Source: Gammaproteobacteria bacterium (GTDB lineage Bacteria; Pseudomonadota; Gammaproteobacteria; Acidithiobacillales; Acidithiobacillaceae). Taken from it: a stretch of DNA of 11,458 nt. Made by a program: the position numbers and the translations under genes. The DNA lies in assembly GCA_023381645.1 (NCBI GenBank), contig JAMCRJ010000091.1, forward strand, positions 1 to 11,458. Reading direction: 5' to 3'. Under the pieces are notes generated by a model that had not been told where the DNA came from, searched no databases, and saw nothing but the letters and a program-made list of their open reading frames with translations. Each line of letters begins with the position of its first letter. Position 1 is the first letter of the stretch. Shown here piece by piece: positions 1 through 7,222 of the stretch.

Positions 1-842
1 ATCTGGTGAACATTGTCAGTGCGAACTACTTCGACATCCCTTTTGATCGTTATGCAACGGTGATGGTGCCGGTGGATCTGGTAGCTTTGGCCGCGACGCT
101 GGGCGTGCTCTGGCTCTATTTCCGGCGGGTGGTGCCACGCCGGTATCTGACCCGCGACCTGCCCGAACCTGCTTCGGTCATCAGGGACCACGTCGTTTTT
201 CGGGCCAGTTTTCCGGTTCTGATTCTGTTGTTGGTGGCCTATTTTGCCACTGCGCAATGGCAAATTCCGGTCTCCGTGGTGACCGGAACCGGTGCGTTGA
301 TCCTGTTGGCTCTGGCTGGGCGCTGGCTACAGGGTGGGCGCAGCGCACGGATTCCCGTGCGCAAAGTGCTGCGGGAAGCCCCTTGGGCGATTGTGGTCTT
401 CAGTCTGGGTATGTATCTGGTGGTTTATGGATTACGCAACGCCGGACTCACCAGTTATGTAGCGATAGCCCTGCATTGGTTTGCTGGTTACGGGACCGTA
501 GCAGCGGCGCTGGGCACGGGGTTTCTCGCGGCCCTGCTGTCTTCCATCATGAACAATATGCCTGCGGTACTGGTGGGAGCGCTGGCTATCCATCAACTGT
601 CGTCGGTAGCGACAGGCCCCATGCTCCGGGAGATCATGGTCTACGCCAATATTATCGGCTGTGATCTCGGCCCCAAGTTTACTCCGATCGGCAGCCTGGC
701 GACCCTGCTCTGGCTGCATGTGCTGAGTCGCAAAGGCATGACCGTGACCTGGGGACAGTACATGAGAACGGGTCTGCTCATTACCCCGCCGGTACTGCTG
801 GTCACACTGCTGGCCTTGGCCTGGTGGTTGCCGCTGGCTTGA
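1..842 (+). CDS. arsB: Arsenite efflux pump ArsB, C-terminal part (5' end outside window)
   Basis: This is an inner-membrane carrier that extrudes arsenite (and antimonite), alone or with an ArsA ATPase. The reading frame is open at the left edge (first full codon at base 3), so about 279 C-terminal residues of a protein usually near 430 aa are present. The GTG at 6 is an internal valine codon, not a start. By eye the fragment has about seven hydrophobic segments and signatures I know from E. coli Ars[34 protein letters not shown], and the C-terminal run with [20 protein letters not shown]. The family assignment is therefore firm. It is followed after 14 nt by arsH on the same strand, which indicates co-transcription. 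The regulator (arsR) and reductase (arsC) usually found nearby are not in the window and may lie to the left. Confidence 0.96.
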   Translation, partial: LVNIVSANYFDIPFDRYATVMVPVDLVALAATLGVLWLYFRRVVPRRYLTRDLPEPASVIRDHVVFRASFPVLILLLVAYFATAQWQIPVSVVTGTGALILLALAGRWLQGGRSARIPVRKVLREAPWAIVVFSLGMYLVVYGLRNAGLTSYVAIALHWFAGYGTVAAALGTGFLAALLSSIMNNMPAVLVGALAIHQLSSVATGPMLREIMVYANIIGCDLGPKFTPIGSLATLLWLHVLSRKGMTVTWGQYMRTGLLITPPVLLVTLLALAWWLPLA

Positions 843-856
843 GAAGGATGGTCATC

Positions 857-1570
857 ATGTCTGAAAATTTGCCCAATACCGACGATATGCTGCTGCAGGT
901 GCCGGATGTCCGGTGTTTGCGGAGTGCTGCCGAAACGGATCACCCGCCGCGCATCCTGCTGCTGTATGGCTCCAACCGGGAACGTTCCTACAGTCGCCTG
1001 CTGACGCTGGAGGCAGAACGTCTGCTGCGATACTTTGGCGCGGAAACCCACGTCTTTCACCCGACAGGACTACCCCTGCCCGACGATGCCCCGGTGACAC
1101 ATCCCAAAGTGGTAGAATTGCAGGGGTTGGTAGAGTGGTCGGAAGGACAGGTCTGGTGCTCTCCGGAGCGGCATGGCGCTATGACGGGGGTGTTCAAATC
1201 GCAGGTGGACTGGATTCCCCTCCATTCTGGGGCCATTCGCCCTACCCAGGGCAAAACGCTTGCGTTAATGCAGGTTTGCGGAGGATCGCAATCGTTCAAT
1301 GCGGTCAACCAGATGCGCATTCTGGGCCGCTGGATGCGCATGCTCACCATCCCCAACCAGTCCTCCGTTCCCAAGGCTTTTCTGGAGTTTGATGAGGGTG
1401 GCCGGATGAAGCCTTCTGCCTATTACGACCGGGTCGTGGACGTCATGGAAGAACTCATGAAATTCACCCTGCTTACCCGCGGGAACAGCGATTATCTGGC
1501 GGATCGCTATTCCGAGCGCAAAGAATCCGCAGAGGAACTTTCCCTGCGCGTCAATCAACAGGACATATAG
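857..1570 (+). CDS. arsH: ArsH, NADPH-dependent FMN reductase-type organoarsenical resistance protein
   Basis: This is a cytoplasmic flavoprotein of the flavodoxin-like NADPH:FMN reductase family. Characterised ArsH proteins oxidise trivalent methyl- and aryl-arsenicals to the less toxic pentavalent forms, and iron or quinone reductase activity has also been reported. The 237-aa product shows the FMN phosphate-binding loop [10 protein letters not shown] (residues 38-47), the ArsH-typical [18 protein letters not shown] (105-122) and [20 protein letters not shown] (142-161). I chose the ATG at 857 because GAAGG (843-847) lies 9 nt upstream. The in-frame ATG at 848 is too close to that site, and a GTG at 824 lies inside arsB. 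The length matches the family. It is probably expressed with arsB. No terminator is visible downstream, so transcription may run on toward ffh. Confidence 0.97.
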   Translation: MSENLPNTDDMLLQVPDVRCLRSAAETDHPPRILLLYGSNRERSYSRLLTLEAERLLRYFGAETHVFHPTGLPLPDDAPVTHPKVVELQGLVEWSEGQVWCSPERHGAMTGVFKSQVDWIPLHSGAIRPTQGKTLALMQVCGGSQSFNAVNQMRILGRWMRMLTIPNQSSVPKAFLEFDEGGRMKPSAYYDRVVDVMEELMKFTLLTRGNSDYLADRYSERKESAEELSLRVNQQDI

Positions 1571-1655
1571 GGCACGGCTGTTGCAGGGCATGAGGTTGTG
1601 GGGTGCAAGCGCCAACTGACGCATTGCGCGACTGCTCCATACAGTCCAAAATCCA

Positions 1656-1670
1656 CCCCTACACGAGGGG
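1656..1670 (+). promoter_or_regulatory. Small hairpin overlapping the ffh ribosome-binding region
   Basis: CCCCT (1656-1660) can pair with AGGGG (1666-1670) across the 5-nt loop ACACG. The 3' arm is part of the purine-rich stretch that must serve as the Shine-Dalgarno of ffh, 7-12 nt before its ATG at 1678. Folding would partly hide that site. The stem is short, and no T-run follows, so it is not an intrinsic terminator. A regulatory role is inference only. Confidence 0.3.
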
Positions 1671-1677
1671 GGGACCC

Positions 1678-3054
1678 ATGTTCGACAATCTGACCCAGAA
1701 ACTGACCCAGACTTTCAAGAACCTGCGCGGCCAGGGACGGCTGAGCGAGGACAACATCCGTGACGCCCTGCGCGACGTGCGCCTGGCGCTGCTGGAGGCG
1801 GATGTTGCCCTGCCGGTGGTCAAGGACTTTATCAACAACGTGCGCGAATCGGCCATGGGCGAAGCCGTGGTCAAAAGCCTTACGCCGGGGCAGGTCTTCG
1901 TCAAGATCGTCCATGACGAACTGGTGAAGTTGATGGGCGCGCATAACGACAGTCTCGATCTCAGCGCCCGTCCACCGGCAGTGATTCTCCTCGCGGGTTT
2001 GCAGGGTTCGGGTAAGACCACCACTAGCACCAAACTCGCCCTGTGGCTCAAGGACAAGGAAAAGAAGCGCGTGCTGATGGTCAGTACCGACGTCTATCGT
2101 CCTGCGGCCATGGAGCAGTTGGCGCATCTGGGTAAGGACATCGAGGTGGATGTATTTCCCTCCAACCCCGGCCAGCAGCCGGTGCGTATCGCCCAGGATG
2201 CGGTGGAGGCGGCGCAGCGCGGCGTCTATGACGTGCTCATCGTCGATACGGCGGGGCGTCTGCATGTGGACGTCGAGATGATGGCCGAGGCACAGGCCCT
2301 GACGGCGGCGGTCAAGCCGGTGGAACTGCTCTTTGTGGTGGATGCCATGACCGGTCAGGACGCGGTGAATACCGCCAAGGCCTTTAATGACGCCCTGCCG
2401 CTGACCGGCGTGATTCTCACCAAGGCGGACGGTGACGCCCGCGGTGGCGCAGCCCTGTCGGTGCGAGCCATTACCGGCAAGCCCATCAAGTTCATCGGTA
2501 TCGGTGAGAAAATTCGCAAGGGTCTGGAACCGTTTTATCCAGAGCGCATGGCCTCGCGCATTCTGGGGATGGGTGACATCGTCAGTTTGGTGGAGCAGGT
2601 CCAGCAGGATGTGGACGAGGATCAGGCCCGGAAAATGACCGAGAAGTTGCGCAGCGGCAAGGGCTTCGATCTGGAGGACTTCCGTGAGCAGTTGCGTCAG
2701 CTCGAGCGCATGGGCGGTATGGCCAGCATCATGGATAAGCTGCCGGGTATGGGCGAGTTGCCCGCCGAGGCGCAGAGCGCGATGCAGGATGGCAAGCCCA
2801 TGCGCCGCCTGGAAGCCATCATCAACTCCATGACGCCCGGCGAACGGCGTCATCCGGACATCATCAAGGCCTCGCGGCGGCGGCGGATCGCTGCGGGTTC
2901 CGGGACGACCGTGACCGAAGTGAACAAGCTTCTAAAACAGTTCGAAATGATGCAAAAGATGTTCAAGAAAATGGGTAAAGGGGGCCGGGGGCTCAGCCGT
3001 TTGCTGGGGATGAATCCCAAATCGATGTTGAAGGGCGGTTTACCCTTCCGTTAG
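1678..3054 (+). CDS. ffh: Signal recognition particle GTPase Ffh (SRP54)
   Basis: This is the protein subunit of the bacterial SRP. It binds 4.5S RNA and signal sequences on ribosomes and, through paired GTP hydrolysis with FtsY, delivers membrane proteins to SecYEG. The 458-aa length is close to E. coli Ffh (453). An N-terminal helical bundle (about 1-90) precedes the G domain, which has GLQGSGKTTT (107-116), DTAGRL (190-195) and TKADGDARGG (248-257). The C-terminal M domain is methionine-rich and carries the RNA-binding segment SRRRRIAAGSGTTVTEVN. The start is the ATG at 1678, preceded by a G-rich Shine-Dalgarno region (GAGGGG from 1665). An in-frame GTG at 1603 would add 25 residues unlike Ffh. 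The gene lies 107 nt after arsH and 70 nt before rpsP, the common ffh-rpsP-rimM-trmD-rplS order. Confidence 0.99.
   Translation: MFDNLTQKLTQTFKNLRGQGRLSEDNIRDALRDVRLALLEADVALPVVKDFINNVRESAMGEAVVKSLTPGQVFVKIVHDELVKLMGAHNDSLDLSARPPAVILLAGLQGSGKTTTSTKLALWLKDKEKKRVLMVSTDVYRPAAMEQLAHLGKDIEVDVFPSNPGQQPVRIAQDAVEAAQRGVYDVLIVDTAGRLHVDVEMMAEAQALTAAVKPVELLFVVDAMTGQDAVNTAKAFNDALPLTGVILTKADGDARGGAALSVRAITGKPIKFIGIGEKIRKGLEPFYPERMASRILGMGDIVSLVEQVQQDVDEDQARKMTEKLRSGKGFDLEDFREQLRQLERMGGMASIMDKLPGMGELPAEAQSAMQDGKPMRRLEAIINSMTPGERRHPDIIKASRRRRIAAGSGTTVTEVNKLLKQFEMMQKMFKKMGKGGRGLSRLLGMNPKSMLKGGLPFR
3030..3048 (+). promoter_or_regulatory. Hairpin at the ffh 3' end (possible weak terminator or attenuator)
   Basis: GAAGGG (3030-3035) pairs with CCCTTC (3043-3048) across a 7-nt loop, inside the last codons of ffh. 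A T-rich run (TTGTTTTT, 3058-3065) follows, but about ten bases after the stem, too far for a standard intrinsic terminator. A competing CCCT/AGGG pairing (3043-3046 with 3053-3056) would sit closer to the T-run. It may reduce read-through from ffh into rpsP, but the case is weak. Confidence 0.25.
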
Positions 3055-3083
3055 GGCTTGTTTTTAGTTACGATACGCGCCTT

Positions 3084-3102
3084 TCTCCCGCACAGTGGGA
3101 GA
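3084..3102 (+). promoter_or_regulatory. Leader hairpin upstream of rpsP
   Basis: In the 70-nt gap between ffh and rpsP, TCTCCC (3084-3089) and GGGAGA (3097-3102) form a 6-bp stem, extendable by a G-U pair, around the loop GCACAGT. It ends 11 nt before the AAGGAG ribosome-binding site (3114-3119) of rpsP. No T-run follows, so termination is unlikely. It could be an mRNA-stabilising or translational-control element for the ribosomal protein operon. It is also short enough to be chance. Confidence 0.35.
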
Positions 3103-3124
3103 GGATCATGGTTAAGGAGAACAC

Positions 3125-3385
3125 ATGGTAGTCATTCGTATGGCCCGGGGCGGCGCCAAGAAGCGGCCTTTTTATCACATTGTGGTGGCCGATAGCCGTA
3201 GCCGTCGGGATGGCCGTTTCATTGAGCGTCTGGGGTTTTACAACCCTGTTGGCGCGGTAGCGGAGTTGCGGATCGATAAGGAACGTGCCGCCTACTGGTT
3301 GAGCCAGGGCGCCCAGCCGTCCGATACCGTCGCCGGCTTTCTGAAGAAAGAAGGCGTGAGCAAGACGGGTGTTGCCAGCGTCTGA
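3125..3385 (+). CDS. rpsP: 30S ribosomal protein S16
   Basis: S16 is a primary assembly protein of the 30S subunit that binds 16S rRNA and helps the platform and body fold. The 86-aa product starts [20 protein letters not shown] and has the S16 core [19 protein letters not shown] (residues 23-41), followed by a segment with [19 protein letters not shown] typical of the family. E. coli S16 is 82 aa. The start is clear: AAGGAG (3114-3119) precedes the ATG by 5 nt. It is the first gene of the rpsP-rimM-trmD-rplS cluster, and its last codons overlap the proposed start of rimM by 17 nt, which suggests translational coupling. Confidence 0.99.
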   Translation: MVVIRMARGGAKKRPFYHIVVADSRSRRDGRFIERLGFYNPVGAVAELRIDKERAAYWLSQGAQPSDTVAGFLKKEGVSKTGVASV

Positions 3386-3884
3386 AGCCGGGGAGTGGGT
3401 GGTGCTGGGACGTATCTCCGGCATCTACGGTGTGCGCGGTATGGTGAAAGTCTTTTCTTTCACTAAGTCGCGTGACAGCATCCTCGACTACTCGCCCTGG
3501 TACCTCGGGCCCGACCGGCGCCCCTGGGTGCTGGAAGATGGGCGTATGCAGGGCGAGGGTGTAGTGGCCAAACTGGCGCAGGTCGAGGACCGTGAGCAGG
3601 CGCGCGCCCTTATCGGGCAGGAGATCGCCGTGATGAGGGCCAATTTGCCTGAGCTGGGTGCCGGTGAGTTTTACTGGAGCACGCTGACCGGGCTTCGGGT
3701 GCTGAACCGGGAAGGCATTGTTCTGGGCACCGTGTCCGCTTTTCTGGAGACCGGCGCGAATGATGTGATGGTGGTCGACGATGGCAAGGGTGGTGAACTG
3801 CTCATCCCATGGTCGGCCGAAGCCTCTGCGGGTGTGGATTTGCCTGCCGGGCAGATCGTCGTGGACTGGCAAGCCGACTGGTGA
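3369..3884 (+). CDS. rimM: Ribosome maturation factor RimM
   Basis: RimM assists late maturation of the 30S head domain and contacts S19. The 171-aa product has the N-terminal RimM domain opening [19 protein letters not shown] (about residues 11-29), then a C-terminal PRC-barrel with [30 protein letters not shown] and ELLIPW. E. coli RimM is about 182 aa. The start is uncertain. The GTG at 3369 (overlapping rpsP) gives the usual short N-terminal extension. GTG codons at 3399 and 3402 lie just after GGGGAG (3390-3395), with the better spacing at 3402, but they begin right at the conserved VLGRI core. No ATG is available before the core. The stop overlaps the trmD start (TGATG), so the two are probably translationally coupled. 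Confidence 0.97.
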   Translation: MLPASEAGEWVVLGRISGIYGVRGMVKVFSFTKSRDSILDYSPWYLGPDRRPWVLEDGRMQGEGVVAKLAQVEDREQARALIGQEIAVMRANLPELGAGEFYWSTLTGLRVLNREGIVLGTVSAFLETGANDVMVVDDGKGGELLIPWSAEASAGVDLPAGQIVVDWQADW

Positions 3885-4627
3885 TGCGTTTTGACGTCCT
3901 CACCATCTTCCCTGGGCTGATCCACGGCTACTTGCAGGAAGGCATTGTCGGACGCGCGCTGACCCGTGGGCTGATCGAGGTGCATACCTGGAACCCTCGG
4001 GATTTCAGTGACAGCGCTTACCGACGGGTGGATGACCGCCCCTTCGGCGGTGGGCCGGGTATGCTGATGATGGCTCCGCCCTTGCTGGCGGCCATTGCGG
4101 CGGCGCGGCAGGCCAATCCCGGGGCGCCGGTGATTTACCTGTCGCCCCAGGGGCAGCGCCTGCAGCAGCGGGCGGTGCAGGATTTTGCAGCGGCACCGGG
4201 TCTGATTTTGCTGGCGGGTCGTTATGAAGGTATTGATGAGCGGGTGCTGGCGGCAGTGGATGCGGAATGGTCCATCGGCGACTACGTGCTGGCGGGCGGG
4301 GAATTGCCGGCGCTGGTGCTGATGGAGGCTGTGGCGCGGCAGTTGCCGGGTCTGCTGGGTCATGCGGATTCCGCGGCAGAAGACAGTTTTGCGGCGTCTG
4401 GCCTGCTGGATTGCCCGCATTATACCCGGCCCGAGGTGGTGGCGGGGGAAGGGGTCCCGGAGGTGCTGCTTTCCGGGGACCATGCGCGCATCCGGCGCTG
4501 GCGTCTGCAGCAGTCGTTGGGACGCACCGCTGAGCGGCGCCCGGATTTGCTGGAGCGGCGAGGGCTGCGGGCAGATGAGAAAATATTATTGGAAGAGTAT
4601 CGCCGTCAGCGCGGCGAAGCGCAGTAA
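3884..4627 (+). CDS. trmD: tRNA (guanine-37-N1)-methyltransferase TrmD
   Basis: TrmD transfers a methyl group from S-adenosylmethionine to N1 of G37, next to the anticodon of tRNAs reading CUN, CCN and CGG, and so prevents +1 frameshifting. The 247-aa product (E. coli about 255) starts [11 protein letters not shown]. It shows [13 protein letters not shown] (50-62), the SPOUT trefoil-knot segments LSPQGQ (86-91), [13 protein letters not shown] (109-121) and [15 protein letters not shown] (130-144), and EEDSF-like AEDSF (165-169) followed by [11 protein letters not shown] (173-183). By eye Asp167 aligns with the catalytic Asp169 of E. coli. The ATG at 3884 shares bases with the rimM stop. An in-frame GTG-type extension upstream at 3809 would overlap rimM and has no TrmD-like sequence. 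Confidence 0.99.
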   Translation: MRFDVLTIFPGLIHGYLQEGIVGRALTRGLIEVHTWNPRDFSDSAYRRVDDRPFGGGPGMLMMAPPLLAAIAAARQANPGAPVIYLSPQGQRLQQRAVQDFAAAPGLILLAGRYEGIDERVLAAVDAEWSIGDYVLAGGELPALVLMEAVARQLPGLLGHADSAAEDSFAASGLLDCPHYTRPEVVAGEGVPEVLLSGDHARIRRWRLQQSLGRTAERRPDLLERRGLRADEKILLEEYRRQRGEAQ

Positions 4628-4648
4628 TACTAGGCTAAGGAGTTGGGT

Positions 4649-4993
4649 ATGAACATCATTGACGAAATCAATCAGGAACAAATGCAGTCGGTACTGCCGG
4701 CTTTTGGTGCGGGTGATACGGTGGCCGTTCACGTGAAAGTGAAGGAAGGTGACCGGGAGCGTGTCCAGATTTTTGAGGGTATCTGCATTGCCCGCCGTAA
4801 CCGCGGCCTGCACTCTGCCTTTACGGTCCGCAAAATCTCCAACGGTGAAGGGGTGGAGCGCGTTTTTCCGTCCTATTCCCCGCTGGTGACCAAGGTTGAA
4901 GTAAAGCGGCGTGGTGATGTACGCCGCGCCAAGCTTTATTACCTGCGTGATCTTTCGGGTAAGGCTGCGCGCATCAAAGAAAAGCTGGGCTGA
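4649..4993 (+). CDS. rplS: 50S ribosomal protein L19
   Basis: L19 lies at the 30S-50S interface of the large subunit and contributes to an intersubunit bridge. The 114-aa product (E. coli 115) opens [19 protein letters not shown] and contains [48 protein letters not shown] and the basic C-terminal part [28 protein letters not shown] region typical of L19. TAAGGAG (4636-4642) lies 6 nt upstream of the ATG at 4649. An in-frame TTG at 4643 would touch the ribosome-binding site and is not preferred. It follows trmD after 21 nt. No terminator separates it from the next gene, which starts 14 nt after its stop. Confidence 0.99.
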   Translation: MNIIDEINQEQMQSVLPAFGAGDTVAVHVKVKEGDRERVQIFEGICIARRNRGLHSAFTVRKISNGEGVERVFPSYSPLVTKVEVKRRGDVRRAKLYYLRDLSGKAARIKEKLG

Positions 4994-5007
4994 CGCGGCA
5001 CTCGGCC

Positions 5008-6243
5008 ATGGCCGGGTTCGGGTTGGATGAGGGGGTGCTGACGCCGGGTTCGGGGGAGATCCTCGAACACTGGCGTTCCGCTTCTATACCTGAGCGGGAA
5101 ATCCTCTGGGCCGATTCTGCTCAGCGCCTAGTCTTGCGCGCTGCCTGGCAGCAGAGTTTGTTGCCGCACTGGTGGGCCGCCGCCGCAGACGCGCCGGCAC
5201 TGCAGATTGTGGCGGATACCCTGGCGCTTCTCGCCGAGGCGGAGTCTTTGCCCCCCGCACTGTTGGCGACTGCCCTACAGGTGCAGGAGACGTTGCTGGT
5301 GAAGCCAGCAGCCATGCTGCCGGCTGCGCTGATGTCCGAGGCCGCCAACCCCATGCCCCTGGACATGGAGGCGGATACTTTTGCCAGGGCTATTGAGGAC
5401 CGTGATCTGGAGACACTGGCGTCGCTACTGTTCAGTATGGCGGAGGACGACAATGCCCGGCGGGTTGTCCTCAATCGTCTGGCCCAGCGTCTGGCCGACG
5501 ATAACCACGCCCAGGGTCTGCGTACAATCCTCTACGGGCAGTGGCAGGGTGCTGCGGCTGATCTGCCAGCCAGGCCCTTTTCGCTGGGGGCCCTGGCGCT
5601 GTTGCAGAGTCACTGGCAACTGCCGGCCGGAGTGGCGGTGGTCGTTCCCGAGGGGCGGGCCAGTCGTGATCCGGCAGTAGACAAACCCCTGCTCCATGCC
5701 CTGAGGGAGCGCGATTTGCCTGCCTTCATGGGGCGTATCCGCGCGCTCGGCGATCAGCCTTTGGATGCCATCCGTCAGCTCTTCCTGACGGTTACCCTGA
5801 TGATCATCGAGGGCGGCGGCGGCAAGGAACCCCTGCCGCTGCTGCGTCTTTACGTCTGGCTCGGCAGTTTGCTGGCATTACCCCACCGTAGCCTGCGGCA
5901 GGCGCGGAAAGTGCTGTTCAGTGCCGCAGCCACCACTTTTGGCTTTGCCGGATGGCAGCGTCAGGAAGACTGGCCGCACTTCAGTATGCTGGCCGCTTAT
6001 CGTGAACGGGCCGCCATCGAACCGGTGCCGGAACCTTTTGGTTGGCAGGGGCCGCTGTACGCTGCGGCATCGGGCTCCGGTCCCCAGTGGTGGTTACAGG
6101 TGGCGGAGCGCGGTGTAGCACAGACGGGCTTGCCTGGCTTCTGGTCCCTGTGGCGCACGGCACGGCATGCTGGTTCCCTGACGGGAGGAGCAGCGTTGGC
6201 ATGGATTCATCCTCTGGTGGTCATACGCTTATTTCCAGGCTGA
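5008..6243 (+). CDS. Unrecognised 411-aa helical, tryptophan-rich protein after rplS
   Basis: I do not recognise this protein. The frame stays open for 411 codons in register with the operon, between rplS (14 nt upstream) and xerD (51 nt downstream), and its third-position GC richness is like its neighbours. It is therefore probably a real co-transcribed gene. The sequence is rich in Ala, Leu and Trp (about 16 Trp), appears to have no cysteine, and looks alpha-helical. I see no signal peptide and no convincing membrane span, so I infer a cytoplasmic location. Two segments, about residues 123-179 and 225-284, look similar (A-x-x-x-RDL near the start, LYxxW or LYxW at the end), suggesting an internal duplication of helical repeats. 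The ATG at 5008 has no good ribosome-binding site; translational coupling to rplS is possible. No catalytic motif was seen. Confidence 0.82.
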   Translation: MAGFGLDEGVLTPGSGEILEHWRSASIPEREILWADSAQRLVLRAAWQQSLLPHWWAAAADAPALQIVADTLALLAEAESLPPALLATALQVQETLLVKPAAMLPAALMSEAANPMPLDMEADTFARAIEDRDLETLASLLFSMAEDDNARRVVLNRLAQRLADDNHAQGLRTILYGQWQGAAADLPARPFSLGALALLQSHWQLPAGVAVVVPEGRASRDPAVDKPLLHALRERDLPAFMGRIRALGDQPLDAIRQLFLTVTLMIIEGGGGKEPLPLLRLYVWLGSLLALPHRSLRQARKVLFSAAATTFGFAGWQRQEDWPHFSMLAAYRERAAIEPVPEPFGWQGPLYAAASGSGPQWWLQVAERGVAQTGLPGFWSLWRTARHAGSLTGGAALAWIHPLVVIRLFPG

Positions 6244-6294
6244 CCCCGCGGTGCCCTGGCGCTTGGTGTCACGATAATCCGGCGGGGCGATTCG

Positions 6295-7203
6295 ATGTCT
6301 AGCGCCGGTCTGTCTGCCGAACGGCAGCGGATAGACACCTTTCTTGACGCCCTATGGCTGGAAAAAAACCTCGGCGAAAATACCCTGACGGCTTATCGTC
6401 AGGATTTGCTGCAGGTGGCCGCTGCGCTCGCGGAGTGGGACCTGACCCTGACCACTGCTGATGACGGTGCCCTGGCGCGCATACTGGGACAGAGGTTGCA
6501 GTCCGGGGCCGCCCTGCGCTCCGTAGTCCGCCTGCTCTCCAGTGTGCGCCGTTTTTACGGCTATGCGGAGCGGGAGGGCTGGGTATCCCGTGACCCCAGT
6601 CGCAACCTGCAGAGTCCTCGTATCGGCCGCGTACTACCCCACGTTCTCAGCGAAACGGAAACAGAGGCCTTGCTGGCAGCCCCCGATTGTACCCACCCCC
6701 TAGGCCTGCGTGACGCAGCCATGCTGGAACTGATGTACGCCTGCGGTTTGCGGGTGTCGGAACTGGTGAATCTGGAGACGCGCCAGGTGGACCTCAGCGC
6801 CGATATGGTGGTGGTTTTTGGTAAGGGTCGCAAGGAACGCCTGGTGCCCATGGGGGAAGTGGCGGCCAGCCGCGTGACGCAGTATCTGCAGATGGGTCGT
6901 CCGCAGATACTGGGTCAACGTATCAGTGCCGCCCTTTTTGTGACCGGGCGGGGGGCCGCCATGACGCGGCAGCGCTTCTGGCAAAACATTGAACGTTACG
7001 CCCGGTCTGCCGGAATCACTCAGACCGTATCGCCGCACAGCCTGCGCCACGCCTTTGCCACCCACCTGCTGAATCACGGCGCGGACCTGCGCAGCGTGCA
7101 GTTGATGCTGGGACATGCCGCCCTGTCCACCACGGAGATATATACCCATGTGGCGCAGGCGCGGCTCAAGGCGCTGCACGCGAAGCATCACCCGCGCGGG
7201 TGA
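6295..7203 (+). CDS. xerD: Tyrosine recombinase XerD
   Basis: XerD with XerC resolves chromosome dimers at dif at the division septum, activated by FtsK. The 302-aa product has an N-terminal SAM-like core-binding domain (about 10-95) whose FLDALWLEKNLGENTLTAYR (16-35) closely matches E. coli XerD rather than XerC. The C-terminal catalytic domain has the full active-site set: Arg153 (ACGLRVSEL), Lys177 (FGKGRKERLVP), His248 and Arg251 (HSLRHAFATHLL), His274 (LGHAALSTT) and nucleophile Tyr283 (EIYTHV). The length matches E. coli XerD (298). The ATG at 6295 has only a weak G-rich site upstream. It is a housekeeping recombinase: no att site, excisionase or phage gene accompanies it. It converges on htrA, with its stop codon inside a perfect palindrome. 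Confidence 0.95.
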   Translation: MSSAGLSAERQRIDTFLDALWLEKNLGENTLTAYRQDLLQVAAALAEWDLTLTTADDGALARILGQRLQSGAALRSVVRLLSSVRRFYGYAEREGWVSRDPSRNLQSPRIGRVLPHVLSETETEALLAAPDCTHPLGLRDAAMLELMYACGLRVSELVNLETRQVDLSADMVVVFGKGRKERLVPMGEVAASRVTQYLQMGRPQILGQRISAALFVTGRGAAMTRQRFWQNIERYARSAGITQTVSPHSLRHAFATHLLNHGADLRSVQLMLGHAALSTTEIYTHVAQARLKALHAKHHPRG

Positions 7204-7206
7204 TGC
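7185..7206. terminator. Perfect 22-nt palindrome between convergent xerD and htrA (candidate bidirectional terminator)
   Basis: Bases 7185-7195 (GCATCACCCGC) are exactly followed by their reverse complement (7196-7206). As RNA this gives a 9-bp stem with a GCGC loop on either strand. It spans the xerD stop codon (7201-7203) and ends 17 nt from the htrA stop (7223-7225). Its place between convergent genes suggests a shared terminator. However, neither side has a proper T-run (CCGTATTG on +, TTCGCG on -), so it may only act as an mRNA 3'-end barrier or be a protein-binding palindrome. Confidence 0.45.
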
Positions 7207-7222
7207 CCGTATTGTCGCGTCT

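Noticed and set aside
1616..1645. Sigma-70-like promoter before ffh (CTGACG, 18 nt, TACAGT)
   Set aside because: Each element matches consensus at only four of six positions and the spacing is 18 nt. This is too weak to list as a feature, so it is mentioned only in the arsBH-ffh finding.
1555..2853. Long open frame (432 codons) on the - strand opposite ffh
   Set aside because: It is fully antisense to a certain ffh gene. The translation is His/Gln/Arg-rich with no family signature, as expected for the mirror frame of GC-rich coding DNA.
6295..7203. Tyrosine recombinase as a sign of an integrated element
   Set aside because: The sequence is the housekeeping XerD type in a conserved gene context, with no att repeats, tRNA target, excisionase or cargo genes.
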